From Gammaproteobacteria bacterium RIFCSPHIGHO2_12_FULL_63_22 (GTDB lineage: Bacteria; Pseudomonadota; Gammaproteobacteria; Xanthomonadales; Xanthomonadaceae), in the NCBI GenBank assembly GCA_001801685.1, contig MGYJ01000019.1, forward strand, positions 26,366-90,365: 64,000 bases of DNA, given 5' to 3'. Below, piece after piece: positions 37,482 through 47,887 of the stretch. Position numbers and translations under genes: made by a program. Below the pieces are notes generated by a model that was not told the origin of the DNA, ran no database searches, and saw nothing but the letters and a program-made list of their open reading frames with translations. The stretch's first letter is position 1, and each line of letters begins with the position of its first letter.

Positions 37482-38576
37482 ATGAAACGACGTGAAATCC
37501 TGCGTGGCGCTGGCCTCGCGACGGCGATTGCCGGACTCGCCGCGTGCGGCGGCAAGACCGGGCCGGCGGCGCAGTCGGGCCCCGACCTGAAGCTGAAGTG
37601 GAAAATGGCCACGGCCTGGCCGACCAACTTCCCCGGGCTGGGCACGGGCGCGGCCCGCCTGGCTGAATTGATAACGCAGGCCAGCGGTGGCCGCATCACG
37701 GTAAAGGTGTTCGGCGCGGGCGAGCTGGCTTCGGCTTTCGAGGTGTTCGACCTGGTCAGCCGCGGCACCGTGCAGATGGGCCACAGCGCCGCGTATTACT
37801 GGAAGGGCAAGTTGCCCGCCTCACCGTTTTTCAGCGCGATGCCGTTCGGCCTCAATGCCCAGGAAATGAACGGCTGGCTGTATGCCGGCGGCGGCATCGA
37901 GTTGTGGCGCGAGCTGTATGCGCCATCGAACCTCGTGCCCTTCCCGGGTGGCAATACCGGCGTGCAGATGGCGGGCTGGTTCCGCAAGCCGATCACGTCG
38001 GTCGCCGATCTGAAAGGCCTGAAAATGCGCATCCCGGGCCTCGGCGGCGAGGTCATGGAAAAAATCGGCGTCACGCCGGTGAACATGCCCGGCGGCGAAA
38101 TATTCTCGTCGCTGCAGTCCGGCGCAATCGATGCGGCCGAATGGGTGGGCCCCTACAACGACCTGGCGTTCGGCCTGCACCGTGTCGCCAAGTATTGTTA
38201 TTACCCGGGCTGGCAGGAGCCCGGCTCCGCGCTGGAATGCATGGTCAATAAAGAGGCCTTCGAGGCGCTGCCCAAGGACCTGCAGTCGATCGTGGAAATC
38301 TGCTGCCAGACGGTGAATTCGCAGATGCTGGCCGAGTACACGACCCGCAACCAGGAAGCCTACGACACGCTGCGCAACCAGCATGGCGTGCAGTTCCTGC
38401 CCCTGCCCGCCGATGTGCTGGCGGCGCTGCGGCAAGCCGCGACCGAGGTGCTCGATGCCGCTGGCGCAGCGGACCCGTTTTCGGCCAAGGTGCTGGCGTC
38501 GGTGCGCGCCTACCAGGCACGGGCGAAGGCCTGGCACCTCATTTCCGAAGAAGCGTTCTACGACGCCCGCCGCTGA
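37482..38576 (+). CDS. TRAP transporter solute-binding lipoprotein (DctP family)
   Basis: The 364-residue protein begins with a twin-arginine-like lipoprotein signal (KRREILRGAGLATAIAG, lipobox LAAC at about residues 19-22). The body carries DctP-family motifs: TAWPTNFPGLGTGA, ITVKVFGAGEL, LKGLKMRIPGLGGEVMEKIG and GAIDAAEWVGPYND, with the conserved Arg that holds a carboxylate in KMRIPG. It delivers an organic acid to a TRAP permease; the matching DctQM genes lie 1.1 kb downstream on the other strand. GGAGGG lies 5 bases before the ATG. Confidence 0.92.
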   Translation: MKRREILRGAGLATAIAGLAACGGKTGPAAQSGPDLKLKWKMATAWPTNFPGLGTGAARLAELITQASGGRITVKVFGAGELASAFEVFDLVSRGTVQMGHSAAYYWKGKLPASPFFSAMPFGLNAQEMNGWLYAGGGIELWRELYAPSNLVPFPGGNTGVQMAGWFRKPITSVADLKGLKMRIPGLGGEVMEKIGVTPVNMPGGEIFSSLQSGAIDAAEWVGPYNDLAFGLHRVAKYCYYPGWQEPGSALECMVNKEAFEALPKDLQSIVEICCQTVNSQMLAEYTTRNQEAYDTLRNQHGVQFLPLPADVLAALRQAATEVLDAAGAADPFSAKVLASVRAYQARAKAWHLISEEAFYDARR

Positions 38577-38674
38577 CGCCGGCAACCCGGCGACAGTGCA
38601 GCACACCCCGTCCCATCCGGCAGGGTGACCGACGGCCCATGACGCGCCGGCCGCGGATGTTTATCTTGCGCGCC

Positions 38675-38707
38675 ACGCAGATGGCCTGAACCAAGGCCAT
38701 CCTGCGT
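38675..38707. other. Long inverted repeat between dctP and the cytochrome gene
   Basis: ACGCAG-ATGGCCT pairs with AGGCCAT-(C)-CTGCGT around a GAACCA loop, a 13-bp stem with one bulge. It lies in the 174-bp gap after dctP. There is no T-run, so it may be a mild terminator or an RNA-stabilising hairpin. A small GCCGG-CAAC-CCGGC hairpin directly follows the dctP stop. Confidence 0.55.
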
Positions 38708-38750
38708 TCTGGTTACGCACGGATCATTGGCATCGTCGGGAAATCGGGAA

Positions 38751-39638
38751 ATGCGCAAATTCTTGAAGTGGGTCGCTCGCATCGCGGGCCTGTTGCTGGT
38801 CGTGGCCGTCGCGATATTCGCGTTTGGCTGGTTCAAGTCCAGCGCCGGCCTGGAACGCAGCTACGTCGTCAACGATCCGCCGCTGGCGATGCAGCGTGAT
38901 GCCGCAACGATCGAACGCGGCGCGCATCTGTTCGCTACGCGCGGCTGCGCCGACTGCCACGCCGCGAATGGCGAGGGACGGGTCGTGCTCGATGCCGGCC
39001 CCGTCTTCAAGGTGGTCGCGCCCAACATCACCCCGGGCGGTGTCGTGAAGTCCTACAGCGCCGACCAGGTCGCTGCGTCGATTCGCCATGGCGTCAAAGC
39101 CGACGGCCATGCAATGGTGTTCATGCCCAGCGCCGAGTACTCGGGCATGGGCGATGAAGACACGGCCGCGCTCGTTGCCTACCTCCAGTCCCTGCCCGCT
39201 TCCAGCAACGACCCCGGACCGCTCGAAATCCGTCCCGTGGGCCGCGTGATGTATGCGCTGGGCCAGCTGCCGCTGCTGCCCGCCGAACACATCGACCATA
39301 GCCCGCGTTCGCGCACCGCCCCGCCCATCGCCGCGACGGCCGAGTACGGCGCGTATGTTGCGCACGGTTGCACGGGTTGCCACGGCGCGAATTTCGCCGG
39401 CCAACACGTGCCGGGCACACCGCCGTCCTTCGCCAACGCCCGCAACCTGACGCCCACCGGCCTGGGTAGCTGGACCGCCGCGGATTTCCGTCGCGCACTG
39501 CGCGAAGGCAAGCGTCCCGATGGCAGCGCCATCGATCCATTCATGCCGTGGCAGGCCTACTCGAAGATGACCGACGTCGAGATCGATGCGATGTGGGCCT
39601 TCCTGCAGACCTTGCCGGCCACGCCAACCGGAAAGTGA
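38751..39638 (+). CDS. Membrane-anchored diheme cytochrome c
   Basis: The 295-residue protein has one N-terminal helix (FLKWVARIAGLLLVVAVAIF) that anchors it facing the periplasm, and two cytochrome c domains with heme motifs CADCH (66-70) and CTGCH (207-211). Each has downstream Met candidates for axial ligation (HAMVFMPSAEY; IDPFMPWQAY). It resembles the cytochrome subunits that accept electrons from periplasmic or membrane dehydrogenases, but no dehydrogenase is adjacent. The ATG at 38751 is preferred over a TTG 8 codons upstream. Confidence 0.9.
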   Translation: MRKFLKWVARIAGLLLVVAVAIFAFGWFKSSAGLERSYVVNDPPLAMQRDAATIERGAHLFATRGCADCHAANGEGRVVLDAGPVFKVVAPNITPGGVVKSYSADQVAASIRHGVKADGHAMVFMPSAEYSGMGDEDTAALVAYLQSLPASSNDPGPLEIRPVGRVMYALGQLPLLPAEHIDHSPRSRTAPPIAATAEYGAYVAHGCTGCHGANFAGQHVPGTPPSFANARNLTPTGLGSWTAADFRRALREGKRPDGSAIDPFMPWQAYSKMTDVEIDAMWAFLQTLPATPTGK

Positions 39639-39640
39639 TG

Positions 39641-39686
39641 GTGGGAGCGGCCTTGGCCGCGATATCGCGGCCAAGGCCGCTCCCAC
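39641..39686. repeat. REP element, perfect 46-bp palindrome
   Basis: The two 23-base halves (39641-39663 and 39664-39686) are exact complements with no spacer; the core is GTGGGAGCGGCCTTGGCCGC. It is the same REP sequence as at 14738-14806. It lies between the converging cytochrome and dctM genes, 2 bases after one stop and 9 before the other, so it can act as a two-way terminator or exonuclease block. Confidence 0.9.
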
Positions 39687-39695
39687 AGGTTGAGT

Positions 39696-41078
39696 CTATT
39701 TATAGAGCTGTTCGGGCAGCCAAGTGGCTATCTGCGGGAACGTGGCGACCGCCGCCAGCATCAGCAGTTGCAGGGCAATGAAGGGCAACACGCCGCGATA
39801 GATGTCCATCGTGCGCACTTCGGGCGGCGCCACGCCGCGCAGGTAGAACAAGGCAAAACCGAACGGCGGCGTCAGGAAGGAAGTCTGCAGGTTGATGGCC
39901 ATCATCACGCCCAGCCAGACCGGGCTGATGCCCATCGCCAACAGCACCGGTGCAACGATCGGCACGACCACGAACACGATTTCGATGAAGTCGATGACGA
40001 AGCCGAGCACGAACATCACCAGCATCACGATCAGCAGCGCGCCGACCTTGCCGCCGGGCATGCCGGTCAGCGCCTCATGCACCAGGTCGTCGCCGCCATA
40101 ACCGCGGAACACCAGCGAGAACAAGGCCGCTCCGATCAATATCGCGAATATCATTGCGTTGACCCGCGCCGTGTCCATTGCGACCTCGCGCAGGCGCGCC
40201 CACGACAACTGTCCGCCGATGCCCGCAAAAATCGCTGCGCCCACGGCGCCCACGGCGGCGGCTTCGGTCGGTGTCGCGATGCCGAAAAGAATCGATCCGA
40301 GCACGGCGAGGATCAGCGCCAGCGCGGGAACGATGGCGCGAATCAATTGCGCGGTCGAACGCGGAATCGGCTCGCGCAGCGCCGGCGCACGCTCCGGCTG
40401 CCGCCACGCGACCCACAGCACGTAAAGCACGTACAACACGACCAGGCCGAGCCCCGGAATGAGCGCGCCGGCAAACAGGTCGCCCACCGACACGGTTTCC
40501 GGCGCGTAGATGCCCTGCTTGAGTTGCGCCTGCTGGTAGGCGTTGCCCAACTGGTCGCCCAGCAAGACCAGGATCAGCGAAGGCGGGATGATCTGGCCCA
40601 GCGTGCCCGACGCGCAGATGGCGCCGCAGGCCAGCTTGGGATCGTAGCCATGGCGCAGCATGGTCGGCAGCGATATCAATCCCATCGCCACCACGGTCGC
40701 ACCGACGATGCCGGTGGATGCGGCCAGGATGGCGCCGACCAGCAGCACCGCCACCACCAGGCCGCCACGCAACTGGCCGAACAACGAGGCCACCGCTTCC
40801 AGCAAGGACTCGGCGATGCGCGACTTCTCCAGCATGATGCCCATGAACACGAACAGCGGCACTGCCACCAGTGTTTCGTTGGTCATCGTGCCGAAGATGC
40901 GGCTGGGAAATGCCTCGAGGAAACTCGGATCGAAATTCCCGAGCAGCACGCCCAGGCCGGCGACCAGCAACGCGACGCCGCCCAGCACGAAGGCCACCGG
41001 AAATCCCGTGGACAGTCCGGCCAGCAGCCCGAGCAACAACAGGCCGAGCATCAACAGGTGCTGGCTGTCGGGACTCAT
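39696..41078 (-). CDS. dctM: TRAP transporter large permease subunit (DctM)
   Basis: The 460-residue protein has about 12 hydrophobic helices and DctM motifs (GFPVAFVLGGVALL, VAVPLFVFMGIMLEKS, ASTGIVGATVVAMG, PPSLILVLLG, ATPTEAAAVGA, NLQTSFLTPPFGFALFYLRG). It forms the sodium-coupled transport channel of a TRAP system with DctQ. Its ATG overlaps the dctQ stop in ATGA. The binding protein DctP is encoded nearby on the opposite strand. Confidence 0.94.
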   Translation of the reverse strand: MSPDSQHLLMLGLLLLGLLAGLSTGFPVAFVLGGVALLVAGLGVLLGNFDPSFLEAFPSRIFGTMTNETLVAVPLFVFMGIMLEKSRIAESLLEAVASLFGQLRGGLVVAVLLVGAILAASTGIVGATVVAMGLISLPTMLRHGYDPKLACGAICASGTLGQIIPPSLILVLLGDQLGNAYQQAQLKQGIYAPETVSVGDLFAGALIPGLGLVVLYVLYVLWVAWRQPERAPALREPIPRSTAQLIRAIVPALALILAVLGSILFGIATPTEAAAVGAVGAAIFAGIGGQLSWARLREVAMDTARVNAMIFAILIGAALFSLVFRGYGGDDLVHEALTGMPGGKVGALLIVMLVMFVLGFVIDFIEIVFVVVPIVAPVLLAMGISPVWLGVMMAINLQTSFLTPPFGFALFYLRGVAPPEVRTMDIYRGVLPFIALQLLMLAAVATFPQIATWLPEQLYK

Positions 41079-41578
41079 GGTTCCGCATCCGGGTGCGCGC
41101 GCGCCCAGGCGCGGACCAGCTCGGCAAGCGCCTGCAGCAGCAGCAGCGCCGCCGACAGCGGGATCAGGGACTTGACCAGGTACCAGCCCGGCAGGCCCGC
41201 GGAATTTGAACCTTCGCGCTGTCCCCAACTGGCGGCGACGTAGTCGTAGCTGATCCACAGCGTGAACAGGCACAAGGGAATCAGCAGAAACACGATGCCG
41301 GCACATTCGACCCGGGCGCGGGTTCGCGCGGACATGCGTTGGGAAAACGCATCCACGCGCACATGCGCGCCATGCTTGAACGCGAATCCCAGCGCCAGCA
41401 AGAACAAGGCGCCATGCAACCACAACACCAATTCCTGCGCGGCGATCGAGCCCATGTCGAACAGGTAGCGCGCCGCGACCACGCCGGCGACCAGCACGAC
41501 CAGCACAACAGAAAGCCAGGCGGCGATTCGCCCGGCAATCTCGTTGGTCGCATCCGCGAAGCGGATCAGCAACCGCAC
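41075..41578 (-). CDS. dctQ: TRAP transporter small permease subunit (DctQ)
   Basis: The 167-residue protein has four membrane helices (AAWLSVVLVVLVAGVVAARY, LVLWLHGALFLLALGFAF, GIVFLLIPLCLFTLWISYDY, LIPLSAALLLLQALAELV) and the DctQ-type GAHVRVDAF motif between helices 2 and 3. The start is GTG (41576-41578), 4 bases after the DUF2782 stop, so the three leftward genes DUF2782-dctQ-dctM are probably cotranscribed. Confidence 0.92.
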   Translation of the reverse strand: MRLLIRFADATNEIAGRIAAWLSVVLVVLVAGVVAARYLFDMGSIAAQELVLWLHGALFLLALGFAFKHGAHVRVDAFSQRMSARTRARVECAGIVFLLIPLCLFTLWISYDYVAASWGQREGSNSAGLPGWYLVKSLIPLSAALLLLQALAELVRAWARAHPDAEP

Positions 41579-41582
41579 GCGG

Positions 41583-41888
41583 TCAATCCCACTCGTAGAT
41601 CGTCCAGTAAACCGGCGACACGGTGTTCTTGTCGGCGTCGGTGCGGTCGAGCCTGCCGTTACCGTCGTCGTCGTACAGGTAATAGGGCTTGCCGTGCGCG
41701 GGCGTCACCCGAACCATCACCACCTTGCCCGCCTGGCGATACTCCTCGACGCGGTCGCCATTCTCGCTGGAGCGGATGGTGACGGTCGGCGTGGTGTCTT
41801 CGGACGGAGGACCCTGCACCTTTTTCGGAATGGGGACGTCGCCCGAGGTGGCGGCGGCAAGAATCAGGCTGAGCGCGATGGTTAGCAT
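41583..41888 (-). CDS. DUF2782 exported protein
   Basis: The 101-residue protein has a signal peptide (LTIALSLILAAATSG) and the DUF2782 pattern: TVTIRSSENGDRVEEYRQAG, KVVMVRVTPAHGKPYYLYDD and a C-terminal VYWTIYEW. This family of unknown function is typical of gammaproteobacteria and is usually found divergent from polA, as here. ATG 41886-41888 has GGAG about 8 bases upstream. Confidence 0.88.
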   Translation of the reverse strand: MLTIALSLILAAATSGDVPIPKKVQGPPSEDTTPTVTIRSSENGDRVEEYRQAGKVVMVRVTPAHGKPYYLYDDDGNGRLDRTDADKNTVSPVYWTIYEWD

Positions 41889-41995
41889 GCGAATCTCCGT
41901 GGCTGGCAAGCATGGCCCATGCCGCGCCCGGCCTCAAGCGGCGCCGGCCGCCCCGGATTCCTTACAATGGCCGTCTTGCCGCAGCGAGCCCCGCC

Positions 41996-44803
41996 ATGTC
42001 CCGACTCGTGCTGATCGACGGTTCGTCCTACCTGTACCGCGCCTTCCACGCGTTGCCGCCGCTGACCGCGCCGGACGGATCCCCCACCGGCGCGCTGTTC
42101 GGCATCGTCAACATGCTGCGCGCGACGCTGAAGGAAAACCCCGACTACACGGCCTTCGTCGTGGATGCCTCGGGCCCGACCTTCCGCGACGAGATGTACC
42201 CCGCCTACAAGGCCACGCGGGCGGCCATGCCCGATGACTTGCGCGCGCAGGTCGAGCCGATGATGCAGATCGTCGAAGCCCTGGGCTTTCCGATCCTGCG
42301 CGTGTCGGGTGTCGAGGCCGACGACGTGATCGGTACGCTGGCGTTGCAGGCATCGAGCCACGGCATCCCGGTCACCATTTCCACCGGCGACAAGGACTTC
42401 GCGCAACTGGTGCGACCCGGCATCACGCTCACCAACACCATGACCGGCAGCGTCCTGGATACGGCCGGCGTGGTGGAAAAATTCGGCGTGCGCCCGGACC
42501 AGATCATCGACTTCCTGGCCCTGATGGGCGACACGGTGGACAACATCCCCGGCGTGGACAAGTGCGGGCCCAAGACCGCGGCGAAATGGCTGGCCGAGTA
42601 CGGCACGCTGGACGCGGTAATGGCCAATGCCGACAAGATCGGCGGCAAGATCGGCGAGAACCTGCGTGCGGCGCTCGAGCGCCTGCCGCTGAACCGGCGC
42701 CTGATCACCATCAAGCTGGACGTGCCGCTGGACGTGGCGCCGCAACAGCTGAAGCTTCGCCAACGCGATGTCGCGGCGTTGACCGAGCTGTACACGCGCT
42801 ACGGTTTCCATGCCGCGCTGCGCGAGGTACAGGGTGGCAATGGTTCGCCGGGTACGCCACGCGCGCTTGAATCGGGCAAGCCCAATATCAACCTGCATGC
42901 GGCATCGCCGACGCCGGCAGACGTGCCCGACCCGTCGCTGGCGGTGAAGGGAAAGTACGAGACCGTGCTGACGCATGCACAACTCGATGGCTGGCTTGAA
43001 AAAGTACGCAGCGCTTCGTTGCTGTGCTTCGATACCGAGACCGATTCGCTGGACCCGATGCAGGCGCGACTGGTCGGCCTGAGCCTGTGCGTGGAGACCG
43101 GCCACGCCGCCTATATTCCGCTGGCGCACACCTACCCCGGCGCGCCCGCGCAGTTGCCGATGCGCGATGCACTGGACGCGCTGCGGCCGATCCTGTCGGA
43201 TCCGAAATTGCCCAAGGTGGCGCAGCACGGCAAGTACGACCTGCATGTCCTGCGCCGGCATGGCATCGAGGTGCAGGGTTTCCGCGACGACACGATGCTC
43301 GAGAGCTTCGTGTTGAATGCCGGCGGCCAGCGCCACGACATGGATTCCCTGGCGGCGCGCTACCTCGGTTACCAGACCATCCGCTACGAGGATGTCGCGG
43401 GCAAGGGCGCGAAGCAGATTTCCTTCGCGGACGTCGCGCTGGAACAAGCCACCGACTACGCCGCCGAGGATGCCGACATCACCCTGCGCCTGCACCAGGT
43501 GTTGTCGGCGCGGCTGGCCGCGGAGCCTTCGCTGCTTCGCGTCTACCGCGACATCGAGATGCCGCTGGTGCCGGTGCTCGAGCGCATGGAGGCCAACGGC
43601 GTGTCCATCGACATGGACGAACTGCGGCGCCAGAGCGCCGACCTGTCGCAACGCATGTTGAAGGCCCAGCAGCGCGCGCATGAAGTGGCCGGGCGCGCCT
43701 TCAACCTCGATTCGCCGAAGCAACTGGGCCAGTTGCTGTTCGACGAATTGAAACTGCCTGCCGCCATCAAGACGCCGGGCGGCGCGCCATCCACCAACGA
43801 GGAAGCACTGGAAGCGATCGCCGACCAGCACGAACTGCCGCGCCTGATCCTGGAATACCGCGGCCTGGCGAAATTGCGCAGCACCTACACCGACAAGTTG
43901 CCGCTGATGCGCAACCCGGTTACCGGGCGCGTGCACACCAGTTACCACCAGGCCGGCGCCGCCACGGGCCGCCTGAGTTCGAGCGATCCCAACCTGCAGA
44001 ACATCCCGATCCGCAGCGAGGACGGCCGGCGCATCCGCCAGGCCTTCGTCGCGCCGCCGGGACGCAAGATCGTGGCCTGCGACTATTCGCAGATCGAGTT
44101 GCGCATCATGGCCCACCTGTCGGGCGATGCCGGCCTGGTGCAGGCCTTCAAGAGTGGGCAGGACGTGCATCGCGCAACGGCGGCGGAAGTGTTCGGCGAA
44201 AGCGTCGAGTCCGTCTCCGGCGCCCAACGACGCGCGGCCAAGGCGATCAACTTCGGATTGATGTACGGCATGAGCGCGTTCGGCCTCGCGCGACAACTCG
44301 GCATCGGCCGCGGCGAGGCGCAGGACTACATCGCGCTTTATTTCTCGCGCTACCCGGGCGTTCGTGAATACATGGAGCGCATCCGCAGCCAGGCGCGCGA
44401 AACGGGTTACGTCGAAACAGTTTTCGGGCGAAGGCTCGCGCTGCCGGAAATCCAGTCGCGCAACCAGGCGCAACGCGCGGGCGCCGAACGCGCCGCCATC
44501 AATGCACCGATGCAGGGCACGGCGGCGGACATCATCAAGCGCGCGATGATCAATGTGGACGCATGGATCCAGTCGACGTGCATGGATGCACTATTGTCGC
44601 GGGAGGCAGGAAGCCGGGAGCGACCCCACAGTCCGGCCCTGATGCTGATGCAGGTGCACGATGAGCTGGTTTTCGAATGCGACGCCGATTTCGTCCCGAC
44701 CCTGGTGGCTGAGGTGAAGGCCCGGATGGAGGCGGCGGCGGAACTGTCGGTGCCGCTGGTGGTCGATGTGGGGGTCGGGAACAACTGGGACGAGGCGCAT
44801 TGA
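41996..44803 (+). CDS. polA: DNA polymerase I, with a 16-residue insertion before the HDE motif
   Basis: The 935-residue enzyme has all three activities: 5'-3' exonuclease (SRLVLIDGSSYLYRAFHALP, ISTGDKDFAQL), 3'-5' exonuclease (CFDTETDSLD with the metal-binding D-x-E, and YAAEDADI) and polymerase (DYSQIELRIMAHLSGD, AKAINFGLMYG, MQVHDELVFE). It fills gaps in repair and removes RNA primers. Between DAWIQ and LMQVHDEL there are about 16 more residues than in E. coli Pol I (STCMDALLSREAGSRERPHS), encoded by sequence around 44579-44636. ATG 41996 is used; a TACAAT at 41963-41968 is a possible -10. Confidence 0.96.
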   Translation: MSRLVLIDGSSYLYRAFHALPPLTAPDGSPTGALFGIVNMLRATLKENPDYTAFVVDASGPTFRDEMYPAYKATRAAMPDDLRAQVEPMMQIVEALGFPILRVSGVEADDVIGTLALQASSHGIPVTISTGDKDFAQLVRPGITLTNTMTGSVLDTAGVVEKFGVRPDQIIDFLALMGDTVDNIPGVDKCGPKTAAKWLAEYGTLDAVMANADKIGGKIGENLRAALERLPLNRRLITIKLDVPLDVAPQQLKLRQRDVAALTELYTRYGFHAALREVQGGNGSPGTPRALESGKPNINLHAASPTPADVPDPSLAVKGKYETVLTHAQLDGWLEKVRSASLLCFDTETDSLDPMQARLVGLSLCVETGHAAYIPLAHTYPGAPAQLPMRDALDALRPILSDPKLPKVAQHGKYDLHVLRRHGIEVQGFRDDTMLESFVLNAGGQRHDMDSLAARYLGYQTIRYEDVAGKGAKQISFADVALEQATDYAAEDADITLRLHQVLSARLAAEPSLLRVYRDIEMPLVPVLERMEANGVSIDMDELRRQSADLSQRMLKAQQRAHEVAGRAFNLDSPKQLGQLLFDELKLPAAIKTPGGAPSTNEEALEAIADQHELPRLILEYRGLAKLRSTYTDKLPLMRNPVTGRVHTSYHQAGAATGRLSSSDPNLQNIPIRSEDGRRIRQAFVAPPGRKIVACDYSQIELRIMAHLSGDAGLVQAFKSGQDVHRATAAEVFGESVESVSGAQRRAAKAINFGLMYGMSAFGLARQLGIGRGEAQDYIALYFSRYPGVREYMERIRSQARETGYVETVFGRRLALPEIQSRNQAQRAGAERAAINAPMQGTAADIIKRAMINVDAWIQSTCMDALLSREAGSRERPHSPALMLMQVHDELVFECDADFVPTLVAEVKARMEAAAELSVPLVVDVGVGNNWDEAH

Positions 44804-44911
44804 GGCCCGCGTCACGGTTTTCCGCTGATTTTCACCCGTTTTTCCCCTGTTTTCGGGCTGGTTAAACGCAGCCTGAATCAAGATTCGAGGGCGTGGCCGC
44901 ATTCACGAACT

Positions 44912-44917
44912 TCTAAT
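44912..44917 (+). promoter_or_regulatory. Candidate -10 (TCTAAT) for the post-polA small RNA
   Basis: TCTAAT matches five of six consensus bases and lies 7-13 bases before the start of the structured region. No convincing -35 is seen 16-18 bases upstream, so the promoter may be activator-dependent or placed slightly differently. Confidence 0.3.
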
Positions 44918-44924
44918 GCGGTGG

Positions 44925-45062
44925 GTGGTCAACTAGCTGCGACGGATGCAACGTCCGTCGTGGATACACTCCCTCCCCTGAGTGATCCGTGGAACACGGA
45001 GTCTCCCCACTCCCGTTCCAAACCCCGGCCCCGCAAGCTTCCCCTGGCTTGCGGGGTTTTTT
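44925..45062 (+). ncRNA. sX13-like small regulatory RNA with C-rich hairpin loops
   Basis: The gap after polA has no ORF but a run of hairpins: GACGGA/TCCGTC (44941-44959); GGAT-A-CACT/AGTG-ATCC (44962-44988) with loop CCCTCCCCTG; ACGGAGT/ACTCC-C-GT (44996-45016) with loop CTCCCC; and a terminator CCCCGCAAGC/GCTTGCGGGG with loop TTCCCCTG and six T (45029-45062). Three loops expose CCCC motifs, the design of Xanthomonas sX13, an Hfq-independent virulence sRNA that pairs with G-rich leaders. From memory sX13 also lies after polA. The 5' end is estimated from a possible -10; true length may be about 115-138 nt. Confidence 0.75.
45029..45062 (+). terminator. Rho-independent terminator of the small RNA
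   Basis: A 10-bp perfect stem (CCCCGCAAGC with GCTTGCGGGG) is followed by TTTTTT. It reads only on the + strand and ends 9 bases before the hemF stop on the other strand. Confidence 0.92.
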
Positions 45063-45071
45063 ATGGGCGGC

Positions 45072-47012
<1,941 letters not shown>

Positions 47013-47016
<4 letters not shown>

Positions 47017-47783
47017 GCGCCCAGCTCGATCCAGACCGGCGTGTGGTCGCTGGGCCGGTCCCACAAGCGCGGTTCCCGGTCGATGCCTGCCGCCACCACG
47101 CGACCTCGCAGCGCTTCGCTGACCAGCACCAAGTCGATGCGCAAGCCCAGGTTGCGACGGAAGCCGGCAGCGCGGTAATCCCACCAGCTGAATTGCCCGC
47201 CGTCGGTGTGCAACAAGCGATAGCTGTCGTGCAGGCCGAGTGATTGCAGCCGTCGCAGCGCGGCGCGTTCGGCCGTGGACGTGAGGATGGAATCATCGTT
47301 CCAGATCAGCGGATCGTGCACGTCGCGGTCGTCCGGCGCGATGTTGAAATCACCCAGCACCACCAACTGCGGATGCGCGCGAAGCTCATCGGCCAGCCAG
47401 CCATGCACCGCGTCTATCCAGCGCAGTTTGTAGTCGTATTTTTCGGTGCCGACGGCCTGGCCGTTCACCACGTACAGGTTGATGATGCGCACGCCGCCGA
47501 CGGTGGCCGCGATCACGCGCTTCTGGTGGTCTTCGAAACCCGGGATGTCGCATATCACCTCGGTCGCCGCCTCGCGGCTGAGGATGGCCACGCCGTTGTA
47601 GGTTTTCTGCCCGCAGAACACGCTGCGATAGCCCTGCTCGGCCAGCACCGTGTCGGGAAACTTGCTGTCCTCGAGCTTGGTTTCCTGCAGCGCCACCACG
47701 TCCGGTGCGGCGGCGCGCAACCACTCCTGCAGGTGCGGCAGGCGCACGTTGAGGGAATTCACGTTCCAGCTGGCGATCTTCAT
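47013..47783 (-). CDS. xthA: Exodeoxyribonuclease III
   Basis: The 256-residue AP endonuclease/exonuclease has KIASWNVNSLNVRLPHL, LQETKLEDSKFP (metal-binding Glu), GDFNIAPDDRDVHDP (Asp/Asn), FSWWDYRAAGFRRNLGLRID and SDHTPVW (catalytic His). It acts in base-excision repair. It overlaps the chorismatase gene tail-to-tail by 4 bases. It is divergent from ltaE, with about 100 gene-free bases between them. Confidence 0.96.
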
Positions 47784-47887
47784 TCGCGGATGCTAACGGG
47801 TCGGGCGCCTTCGCGGCAAAGACCGTGGCGGCGGCCGTAGCGCGGCGGTGGCATCATGGCCGCCTGGAACGAGATCGTGGAGGACGG

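Noticed and set aside
38577..38750. tRNA or small RNA in the gap before the cytochrome gene
   Set aside because: The only structure is one long hairpin and a small one. There is no cloverleaf, no TTCGA-type arm and no promoter-terminator pair.
39641..39686. Terminal inverted repeats of a small transposon
   Set aside because: The palindrome has no internal sequence and matches the REP core at 14738, so REP is the better explanation.
39690..41243. Open frame of 517 codons opposite dctM and dctQ
   Set aside because: It is rich in His, Gln and Arg, the mirror of hydrophobic membrane codons, and lies inside two clear TRAP genes.
41882..44473. Open frame of 863 codons on the - strand opposite polA
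   Set aside because: It is the antisense of a clear DNA polymerase I. The composition (His, Gln, Arg and Val-rich, no domain) is the usual product of reading high-GC codons backwards.
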